Made by a program: the position numbers and the translations under genes | From: Candidatus Poseidoniaceae archaeon | Lineage (GTDB): Archaea; Thermoplasmatota; Poseidoniia; Poseidoniales; Poseidoniaceae | DNA length: 50,414 nt | Assembly: GCA_028353405.1 (NCBI GenBank) | Contig: JAOMOG010000009.1 | Coordinates: 1-50,414, forward strand | Reading direction: 5' to 3' | The notes under the pieces: generated by a model | Told to the model about the DNA's origin: nothing | What the model saw: only the letters and a program-made list of their open reading frames with translations | Database searches by the model: none | Shown: positions 1 through 6,508 of the stretch, in pieces | How the letters are laid out: each line of letters starts with the position of its first letter | How positions within the stretch are numbered: position 1 is the first letter of the stretch

Positions 1-720
1 AAAAACTCCGAGATGAACCTTGATCTTACTTTTCTTCAAGTGCCTCTCCAATGGTCTGCGTAATTCTTTATCAAAAATTGGCAGCACACTATCCATTGCT
101 TCAATGACAGTCACTTCAGAGCCAAGCATCTTGTAAGTAATTCCCAATTCTAATCCAATATATCCACCACCAATAACAACCACGTGGTCAGGTTTCTCTT
201 GCAGTTGTAATGCTTCTCGGCTTGAGATTACATTATTTCCATATTTCATAAATGGAAGTTCAATAGGAACGCTACCATTAGCGAGAATGACATTGTCTGC
301 TTGAATTATTATTGCATCCTTACCTTCTCCAACTTTGACAGTTTTGGCATCTTGAAATTCAGCCCATCCAGTTACTAATTCAGCTCCGGACGTCTTGAGA
401 AGATGTTCGACTCCCTTGTTTAAACGGTCTACGATTCCTTCTTTCCAGCCGATAAGATTAGACATATTCAATTCAGCAGGTCCTGGAATTGAAATTCCCA
501 TATGACCATCACCACTAGAATGTTGAGCCAAATTGTGGAACGTATGAGCTGCATGAATCAAAGCCTTACTAGGAATACATCCTCTAATTAGACAAGTACC
601 ACCTGCTCTATCCGCTTCAACAATAATCGTTTTGAGTCCTAGTTGACTTGCACGAATTGCTGCAACATAGCCACCAGGGCCTGCGCCTATTACTAACACT
701 TGACATTTTTTAGTCTGCAT
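1..720 (-). CDS. lpdA: Dihydrolipoamide dehydrogenase (E3), N-terminal part, cut by window edge
   Basis: This is the flavoprotein that reoxidises the dihydrolipoyl arm of 2-oxoacid dehydrogenases with NAD+. The visible 240 residues begin with an FAD-binding GAGPGGYVAA motif near residue 12. The redox-active disulfide follows as GGTCLIRGCIPSK, and a second Rossmann motif (VVIGGGYIGLELG) sits near residue 195. No stop is met before base 1, so the C-terminal half lies outside the window. It is the last visible gene of the dehydrogenase operon, 9 nt after the E2 stop. Its start is fixed by TGAGGTG five bases upstream of the ATG, in which the E2 stop codon is embedded. Family assignment is firm. 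Confidence 0.96.
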   Translation of the reverse strand, partial: MQTKKCQVLVIGAGPGGYVAAIRASQLGLKTIIVEADRAGGTCLIRGCIPSKALIHAAHTFHNLAQHSSGDGHMGISIPGPAELNMSNLIGWKEGIVDRLNKGVEHLLKTSGAELVTGWAEFQDAKTVKVGEGKDAIIIQADNVILANGSVPIELPFMKYGNNVISSREALQLQEKPDHVVVIGGGYIGLELGITYKMLGSEVTVIEAMDSVLPIFDKELRRPLERHLKKSKIKVHLGVF

Positions 721-729
721 AATTACACC

Positions 730-2004
730 TCACATGAAGATAGTTGCTGGATTCTCTAGGTAAGTCTTCAATGTTTGAACCATTGTTGCACCATCATGGC
801 CATCGACTACTCGATGGTCCCATGATGAAGATAGATTCATCATACGACGAATTACAATGTTTCCATTTCTAACTACAGCACGTTCCTTGGCATTGTGAAC
901 TCCTAGAATTCCAACTTCTGGTTTGTTGATGATTGGAGTTGCTCCTAATCCACCGAGTCTCCCAAGACTAGTGATTGTGAAAGTAGAGCCGGTTAGGTCT
1001 TCTACTCCAGCCTTACCTTCTCTTGTTGCGCTGGTGACTCTCATCATTTCTGATGCAGCTTGCCAGATATCCATTGCTTCTGTATGCTTGACAACAGGAA
1101 CATATAGTCCTCGATCGGTTTGAGTTGCAATTCCCAAATTGACTGCTTGGTGTCGTGTAACAACTCCAGCATCATCATCGTATAGGGCATTACATTCAGG
1201 GCTCCTAGCCAATGCCTTGACACATGCGAGCATGATGAATGGCAAGTAAGTTAGTTTTGGAGCACCTTCAGGACGAGTTGCGTTTAGGTGTTGGCGAAGT
1301 TCTTCCAATGCAGTGATGTCAACTTCCTCAAAGTATGAGAAATGTGCAATAGTGCTGTATGAAGCCATCATGCTGTCTGCTATCTTGCGACGCAATCCGA
1401 TGACCTTGTGTTCTTCTGTTCCGTTTAGTTCAACCTTGGTGGTTGAACCTACAGGCGATGAACGAGTAGCATTGGAGCCACCTGCGATATGTGCATCTAA
1501 GTCTGCATGAGATATTCTTCCTGCAGGTCCTGAACCAGCAACATGATCGAGATTGATATTTGCTTCACGTGAGCGTTGTCGAACTGCTGGGCTTGCAAGT
1601 GCTTTTGTTCCAGCAGCCCTAGTAACTGCAGGTGCTGCAGGAACTGGCTCTGCTGCTTCAACAGGTGCAGGCTTGGCCTTAGTTTCAGCAGATGCCTTTG
1701 GTTTTTCTTCAGCTTTTTTCTTTGCAGGAGCAGGCTTACTATCAGAAGATGCGTTTCCATCGCCTTCTACTTCAAATTCAATACAAACGACTCCTACTGG
1801 AAGGATGTCACCTGCATCACCGACAATACTTTTGACAGTTCCATCTACTGGTGACGGGATTTCTACTGTTGCTTTGTCGGTCATTACTGATAGAATCGGA
1901 TCATCTTCTTTGACAGAATCGCCAACAGCGACCATCCATTCAACAACTTCTCCTTCAACTACTCCTTCTCCTATATCTGGCATTTTAAATGCATAAATTC
2001 CCAT
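730..2004 (-). CDS. bkdB: Dihydrolipoamide acyltransferase (E2) of branched-chain 2-oxoacid dehydrogenase
   Basis: This is the core of the complex, transferring the acyl group from the lipoyl arm to CoA. From the chosen start there is one lipoyl domain (residues 1-78) with the lipoylated lysine in TDKATVE (K44). An Ala/Pro/Lys-rich linker follows, then a peripheral-subunit-binding domain (about 133-172, with AGSGPAGRI). The catalytic domain (about 195-424) carries the active-site motif DHRVVDG near residue 397. An ATG six bases further upstream (2010) overlaps the E1beta stop. I prefer 2004 because GGAGGA abuts the first ATG but stands six bases from the second. Branched-chain specificity is inferred from the E1 partners; a single lipoyl domain is usual for this type. 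Confidence 0.93.
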   Translation of the reverse strand: MGIYAFKMPDIGEGVVEGEVVEWMVAVGDSVKEDDPILSVMTDKATVEIPSPVDGTVKSIVGDAGDILPVGVVCIEFEVEGDGNASSDSKPAPAKKKAEEKPKASAETKAKPAPVEAAEPVPAAPAVTRAAGTKALASPAVRQRSREANINLDHVAGSGPAGRISHADLDAHIAGGSNATRSSPVGSTTKVELNGTEEHKVIGLRRKIADSMMASYSTIAHFSYFEEVDITALEELRQHLNATRPEGAPKLTYLPFIMLACVKALARSPECNALYDDDAGVVTRHQAVNLGIATQTDRGLYVPVVKHTEAMDIWQAASEMMRVTSATREGKAGVEDLTGSTFTITSLGRLGGLGATPIINKPEVGILGVHNAKERAVVRNGNIVIRRMMNLSSSWDHRVVDGHDGATMVQTLKTYLENPATIFM

Positions 2005-2006
2005 AT

Positions 2007-3017
2007 TCATTCCTCCTGTGTTTTCTTTATTGCTTCTGCGATTCTCTCTGGACTAGGCATGTAGTCCCATTCTGTAGTATGCGGGAATGGGGTGTCCCAT
2101 CCGGTAACGCGTAGAATTGGTGATTCCAAGTGATAGAAACACCTCTCTTGAATGGAAGCACTCATCTCAGCACCAAACCCTGAGGTCTTTGGTGCTTCGT
2201 GAACGATTACACATCTTCCAGTTTTCTTGATTGAATTAACAACAGTATCTCTATCCCAAGGAAGTAATGTCTGTAAGTCGATTAATTCACAATCAATTCC
2301 TGAGTTTTTGATCGCTTGTTCGCTAACATGAACCATTGTTCCCCATGCGATTACTGTACAAGCCTCACCTTCTCTGACAATTCTTGCTTGTTCAAGTGGA
2401 ATTGAATAATACTCCTCCGGTACTTCACCATCAGGATGGTCATTCCATGTAGGAACGTCATGCGGATCTCCATAGAATGGTCCTCTGTAGCAGCGCTTTG
2501 GTTCAAAGAAAATCACTGGATCATTTGATTCAATAGCACTGGTCAACAATCCCTTAGCATTGTATGGGTTTGAACAATAAACAACTTTCAATCCAGGTGT
2601 ATGGGTGAATTGAGATTCTGGAGATTGTGAATGATGATGACCACCTTTGATTCCACCACCGGATGGTGTACGGATTGTCAATGGTGCTGAGAACTCTCCA
2701 CCTGAGCGATGTCTAATCTTTGCAATTTCATTAACGATTTGGTCATATGCAGGGAATATATAATCTGCAAATTGTATTTCTGCTACCGGGCGTAATCCAT
2801 TGAGACTCATTCCCATTGCAATTGCGGCAATACCACCTTCAGCAAGTGGTGCATCAAACACTCTGTGAGCTCCAAAGTCCTTCTGTAATCCATCAGTAAC
2901 TCTGAAAACACCACCGAAATAACCGATATCTTCCCCAAATATGACGATATTTGGGTCCTTTTCTAATTGACAGCGTAGTGCTGAGTTTAGGGATGAAATC
3001 ATATTCATTTTTGTCAT
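2007..3017 (-). CDS. bkdA2: Branched-chain 2-oxoacid dehydrogenase E1 beta subunit
   Basis: This is the beta subunit of the thiamine-diphosphate-dependent decarboxylase that feeds acyl groups to E2. It has 336 residues, the usual length. The N-terminal pyrimidine-binding half carries GEDIGYFGGVFRVT and DAPLAEGGIAAIAMGMS. The stretch GGHHHSQSPES followed by THTPGLKVV is typical of the branched-chain and pyruvate E1beta families. The C-terminal transketolase-like half contains VIVHEAPKTSGFGAE. The EPKRCYRGP segment favours the branched-chain (BCKDHB) branch over pyruvate. It is packed between E1alpha (4 nt gap) and E2, so the four genes should be cotranscribed. Confidence 0.94.
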   Translation of the reverse strand: MTKMNMISSLNSALRCQLEKDPNIVIFGEDIGYFGGVFRVTDGLQKDFGAHRVFDAPLAEGGIAAIAMGMSLNGLRPVAEIQFADYIFPAYDQIVNEIAKIRHRSGGEFSAPLTIRTPSGGGIKGGHHHSQSPESQFTHTPGLKVVYCSNPYNAKGLLTSAIESNDPVIFFEPKRCYRGPFYGDPHDVPTWNDHPDGEVPEEYYSIPLEQARIVREGEACTVIAWGTMVHVSEQAIKNSGIDCELIDLQTLLPWDRDTVVNSIKKTGRCVIVHEAPKTSGFGAEMSASIQERCFYHLESPILRVTGWDTPFPHTTEWDYMPSPERIAEAIKKTQEE

Positions 3018-3021
3018 GGTA

Positions 3022-4263
3022 TCACTTCCCTAACTCCTCGCGCTGTTCTTGAATATGCCATGGCACAGTTTCGTATACTTCGGTAAAAATTGTACTTGCT
3101 GGAGGATATGGGCCACTTGCCAAATCTCCAAATTTACATGCTTCTTTGTATGCAGTCATTACCTCTGCATCAATTTTCTTTTCCAGGGCTGCATTTTTCT
3201 TATCATCCCAATCTCCCTTGTTGATGAGATGATCTTTCAATCTTTCAATCGGGTCGCCACCAGGCCACGAAGCAAACTCATCCGCTGGACGATAGACACT
3301 TGGGTCATCGGAAGAAGAGTGAGGTCCTGCACGGTAAGTGTATACTTCGATATGAGTTGGCCCTAATCCAGCACCGGCACGGTCACGAGCCCACTTAGTA
3401 ACACTGTACAGTGCGAGGAAATCATTTCCATCTACTCTGAAACTTGGAATGTCATAGGCCAATCCACGTTCTGCGAAAGTTCTTCCACCAGTTGCTAAAT
3501 TTCTATGTGTTGAGATAGCCCATTGGTTATTTACAACATTTAGAATGACAGGGGGTTTGAAAGTAGAAGCAAAATTGAGAGCGTAATGATAGTCACCTTG
3601 GGCAGATGTTCCATCACCTAGCCAAGAAATACAAACTTCATCATCACCTTTGTAAGCACTAGCCATCGCAACTCCAACCGCTTGTGAAAATTGAGTTCCA
3701 ACAGGGCTAGATATAGAGATGAACCTTCCTTCTTTCCATGTATAGTGCACTGGCATTTGTCGTCCCTTGACATTGTCTTCAGTGTTGCCAATACAATGGC
3801 AGATCATACTGACCATACTTCTTCCTCGGACGAATTGAGCTCCAGGTTGTCGATATGATGGAAAAATCCAATCTTGTTCTTGCAGTGCCATAGTCTGTGC
3901 AATAGCAACCGCCTCTTCACCAAATGATCGCATATAGAATGAAAGTTTACCAGTGCGCTGCATTTTGATCATTCTATCGTCAAAAATTCTCAACCGCATC
4001 ATGAACTCTAAACCTTCGATTAAAGTTTCAGATTTCAACTTAGGATCCCATTCACCCTTTGCTTCACCTTTGTCATTTAGAACTCTGATTAATCCAGAGG
4101 CATGAGATACTGTATCTTGAGCACTACATTTTGCAGGGTCTGGGCGGCCCAAATCTTCTGGTTGTTCTTTCCATTTTCCGCCGAAATCGGTAGTTTCTCC
4201 AGGTCGTGATGGCGGTGCCCCGAGCGTGTAAGGACTCGTAATCAGCGTCTTTCTGTCCGTCAT
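3022..4263 (-). CDS. bkdA1: Branched-chain 2-oxoacid dehydrogenase E1 alpha subunit
   Basis: This is the alpha subunit that binds thiamine diphosphate and decarboxylates branched-chain 2-oxoacids. The cofactor motif is present as LGDGTSAQGD, closed by NVVNNQWAIST. The loop YRAGPHSSSDDPSVYR matches the branched-chain E1alpha signature (HSTSDD-type loop), which is the main reason for preferring this substrate class over pyruvate. The protein has 413 residues, including about 80 N-terminal residues ahead of the core, as in BCKDHA proteins. The start has a GAGGTGA ribosome site four bases away that also contains the stop codon of lipA, indicating coupled translation. Confidence 0.94.
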   Translation of the reverse strand: MTDRKTLITSPYTLGAPPSRPGETTDFGGKWKEQPEDLGRPDPAKCSAQDTVSHASGLIRVLNDKGEAKGEWDPKLKSETLIEGLEFMMRLRIFDDRMIKMQRTGKLSFYMRSFGEEAVAIAQTMALQEQDWIFPSYRQPGAQFVRGRSMVSMICHCIGNTEDNVKGRQMPVHYTWKEGRFISISSPVGTQFSQAVGVAMASAYKGDDEVCISWLGDGTSAQGDYHYALNFASTFKPPVILNVVNNQWAISTHRNLATGGRTFAERGLAYDIPSFRVDGNDFLALYSVTKWARDRAGAGLGPTHIEVYTYRAGPHSSSDDPSVYRPADEFASWPGGDPIERLKDHLINKGDWDDKKNAALEKKIDAEVMTAYKEACKFGDLASGPYPPASTIFTEVYETVPWHIQEQREELGK

Positions 4264-4272
4264 CGTTTCACC

Positions 4273-5301
4273 TCAATCAATATCGGCCTTAAGTGATGCC
4301 GTTTGCTTGTCCTGTAAGTCCCTGACATAAACATAGGCGCCAGGCATGGATTCTGAGTTATTTGGGTCTTGTGATTTTCTTAACAATAGCCCTGCTTTGA
4401 AAGATGAGCGAACCAATGGTCCACTGGCGATTCCACTGAACCCCATGTCGATTGCTTGTTTTGCCCAGGTATCATATCTCTCCGGTTGTGGAAACCGGTC
4501 AACTGTGAGGTGGTTTGATGAAGGTGCGAGGTATTGTCCAATCGTTACTAAATCCACATTTGCATCTCTTAACAACTGTAGGGTTTGAGTAATTTCTTCA
4601 TCGGTTTCTCCGACGCCAACCATTATTGATGATTTAGTCAAAATATCTGGTCTCAATCTTTTAGCTTCAGCCAAAATTGAAATGGATTGTGAGAAACTTG
4701 CCCGATGGTCTCTCACCGTTTTGTCAAGTCGCGGCACACACTCTACATTGTGAGCGAATACTGAAAGCGGCGATTGGTGAAGCAACTGTGCCAATGCATC
4801 CATATCTCCTGCAAGATCGGAACAAAGTAATTCCAAAGTAATATGTGGCTGAGCGATATGAACTGCATCTATACATTTTTTGTAATGTTCAGCACCGGAA
4901 TCTGACAGGTCATCTCTATTGACAACGGTAATGACAACATGCTTCAGATTCATTGAGGTAACTGCTTCAGCAAGATTGGCAGGTTCATCAACATCAAGGG
5001 GTGGTGGGGTTTTGATAGTTCCAACTGCGCAGAAGCGACAGCCACGAGTACATTCTTGCCCTGCTATCATGAATGTAGCATCACCGCTAGCCCAGCAATC
5101 ATGAATATTCGGGCAACGCGCTTCTTGGCAAACAGTATGTAATTTATTATCTGCGACAGCAGCCTTGGTTTCATTGAAAATGGCTTGTTGTTTGCCATTA
5201 GGCAATGAAGTTCTAAACCATTCAGGCAATCTTTCACGCTTTGGTTTTTCTCGCAAAGCAGGAGGAATTATTTGCGCCATAGGAAGGGGTTTGCCTGTCA
5301 T
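4273..5301 (-). CDS. lipA: Lipoyl synthase
   Basis: This radical-SAM enzyme inserts two sulfurs into octanoyl groups bound to lipoyl domains. The auxiliary-cluster cysteines are C58, C63 and C69 (CQEARCPNIHDC). The radical-SAM cysteines are C84, C88 and C91 (CTRGCRFC). The C-terminal RSSFKAG carries the serine that ligates the auxiliary cluster in this family. Its length of 342 residues is slightly above usual because of an N-terminal extension. It is the first gene of the dehydrogenase operon, so the cofactor maker is expressed with its target E2. The ATG is preceded by a G-rich ribosome site (GAGGGGGA). No octanoyltransferase or lipoate ligase is visible here. Confidence 0.96.
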   Translation of the reverse strand: MTGKPLPMAQIIPPALREKPKRERLPEWFRTSLPNGKQQAIFNETKAAVADNKLHTVCQEARCPNIHDCWASGDATFMIAGQECTRGCRFCAVGTIKTPPPLDVDEPANLAEAVTSMNLKHVVITVVNRDDLSDSGAEHYKKCIDAVHIAQPHITLELLCSDLAGDMDALAQLLHQSPLSVFAHNVECVPRLDKTVRDHRASFSQSISILAEAKRLRPDILTKSSIMVGVGETDEEITQTLQLLRDANVDLVTIGQYLAPSSNHLTVDRFPQPERYDTWAKQAIDMGFSGIASGPLVRSSFKAGLLLRKSQDPNNSESMPGAYVYVRDLQDKQTASLKADID

Positions 5302-5436
5302 TTCTCTTCCCCCTCACCCACTGCCACGATTTGCCTCTCAAAAAGGTGTGTGGGGTATGATTTGGCCTAATCTATTCCCCCAAGGGAGAATTACATCAAA
5401 CAAGACTTGAAAAGCGGAGTGTATTTTAGAGTTGAT

Positions 5437-6183
5437 ATGGCCAAGCCTGTCGCTATCATTACCGGTGGTGGAAAGAGAATCGGAGCGGCTATTTCTACCG
5501 CCTTTTTAGAGATGGGTTGGCACGTTATTATTCACGTCAATAATAGTCTGCAAGAAGCACAACAATTAGTTGACGATTTCGAGCAAAAAGCGGGGTCTAA
5601 ATCGAGTGCGGAAATAATCCAAGCAGACTTCCAAGAGGATCAACAGTTAAAGCGCTTTATCATGGAGGTAAAAACCTCAAAGAAAGTCATTGAAGCCAAT
5701 GGAATTTGCGCACTAATACACAATGCTTCATTCTATAAACCAAAGGATATAGAGGATATTTCTTTGGATGACTTACGATTAATGAATCGTATTCACATTG
5801 AAGTTCCATTTCTTTTAACCCAGGCATTAATGCCACAACTAAAGTCGGTCAAAGGTAGTGTAATTGGAATTGTTGATACCTCATTAGGGCGTTCTTGGAC
5901 AGGTCTATCCCACTATACTTCAAGCAAGGCTGGATTACGTCAATTAATGATGAATTTTGCAGGAGAATTAGCGCCTGAAATTAGAGTAAATTGTGTGGCG
6001 CCTGGTGCAGTATTAGCTGCAGATTGGGAAGTGCCTCATTATGCTTCAATTATTGAAAAAGTTCCGCTTGGTAGGGAAGGCCAGCCCGAGGATATTGCAA
6101 AGGCAATATTGTTTCTCATCAACAGCCCTCACCTTTCTGGGCAAGTTATCACCGTCGATGGTGGCTGGTCTCTAAATGAGTAA
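5437..6183 (+). CDS. Short-chain dehydrogenase/reductase, pteridine-reductase-like
   Basis: This is a Rossmann-fold NAD(P)H-dependent oxidoreductase of 248 residues, a normal SDR length. The dinucleotide motif is TGGGKRIG near the N terminus. The catalytic Tyr and Lys lie in SHYTSSKAG, and the C-terminal signature is GQVITVDGG. The TGGxxRIG form resembles pteridine reductase / FolM-type SDRs, so dihydropteridine or dihydrofolate reduction is possible, but the substrate cannot be read from sequence. The ATG at 5437 aligns with the family start; an upstream in-frame TTG (5407) would add ten unrelated residues. It diverges from the lipA operon, and no clear TATA box is seen in the shared intergenic region. 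Confidence 0.85.
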   Translation: MAKPVAIITGGGKRIGAAISTAFLEMGWHVIIHVNNSLQEAQQLVDDFEQKAGSKSSAEIIQADFQEDQQLKRFIMEVKTSKKVIEANGICALIHNASFYKPKDIEDISLDDLRLMNRIHIEVPFLLTQALMPQLKSVKGSVIGIVDTSLGRSWTGLSHYTSSKAGLRQLMMNFAGELAPEIRVNCVAPGAVLAADWEVPHYASIIEKVPLGREGQPEDIAKAILFLINSPHLSGQVITVDGGWSLNE

Positions 6184-6215
6184 AAAATCATTCTTTGAGA
6201 ATCGGTGAAAATAGA

Positions 6216-6298
6216 TGCAGGGGGTGGGATTCGAACCCACGAACCCATAAGGACCGGATCTTAAGCCCGGCGCCTTTGACCGCCTCAGCCACCCCTGC
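6216..6298 (-). tRNA. tRNA-Leu (anticodon UAA)
   Basis: The minus strand folds as an 83-nt class II tRNA. The acceptor stem is GCAGGGG/CCCCTGC with discriminator A. The D-arm region contains TGGCTGAGGCGGTCAAAGGC. The anticodon stem holds loop CTTAAGA, giving UAA, and a long variable arm follows. The T arm is GTGGG-TTCGAAT-CCCAC. The long variable arm and anticodon agree on leucine. No CCA is encoded and there is no intron. Confidence 0.96.
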
Positions 6299-6408
6299 GT
6301 AAACTGGTCGGGTCGCCTAGAGTCTTTCAATGATACTCTTTTTCTAGAAGCGATTACTTGCATTATTGTGTAGCTAATTTTACAAAAAACGTTGTTAGAA
6401 TATGGACT

Positions 6409-6418
6409 AAATATTTAT
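6409..6418 (+). promoter_or_regulatory. TATA-like element upstream of the 977-residue surface protein
   Basis: An AAATATTTAT box lies about 95 nt before the start codon of the surface protein gene. A start of transcription near 6440 would leave a leader of about 65 nt, which contains at least one strong hairpin. Confidence 0.45.
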
Positions 6419-6434
6419 TGTTGGTTAAATCAAT

Positions 6435-6451
6435 CCCCCTCGTAGAGGGGG
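6435..6451 (+). promoter_or_regulatory. GC-rich hairpin in leader region
   Basis: CCCCCTC-GTA-GAGGGGG is a perfect 7-bp inverted repeat with a 3-nt loop. It lies close to where transcription from the TATA box at 6409 should begin. No T-run follows, so an operator or leader structure is as likely as a terminator. Confidence 0.5.
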
Positions 6452-6484
6452 CAATTAGAGAGCAAATGATGCAAAACGGTTTAA

Positions 6485-6507
6485 CCATCGGTTGAGCAGG
6501 CCGATGG
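6485..6507 (+). promoter_or_regulatory. Hairpin abutting the start codon
   Basis: CCATCGG and CCGATGG form a perfect 7-bp stem around a 9-nt loop, ending two bases before the ATG at 6509. In the mRNA it would sit where the ribosome binds, so it could control translation. The loop TTGAGCAGG has no strong anti-16S match. Confidence 0.5.
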
Positions 6508-6508
6508 C

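Noticed and set aside
1553-1996. 147-codon open frame opposite the E2 lipoyl and linker region
   Set aside because: Ala/Ser-rich shadow of the Ala/Pro/Lys linker on the other strand; no ribosome site or homology.
5302-5436. Promoters in the gap between lipA and the SDR gene
   Set aside because: I saw no TATA-like box at a plausible distance on either strand, so nothing is annotated there.
6172-6363. 63-codon open frame on the minus strand
   Set aside because: It runs through the tRNA-Leu gene, so it cannot be a conserved protein.
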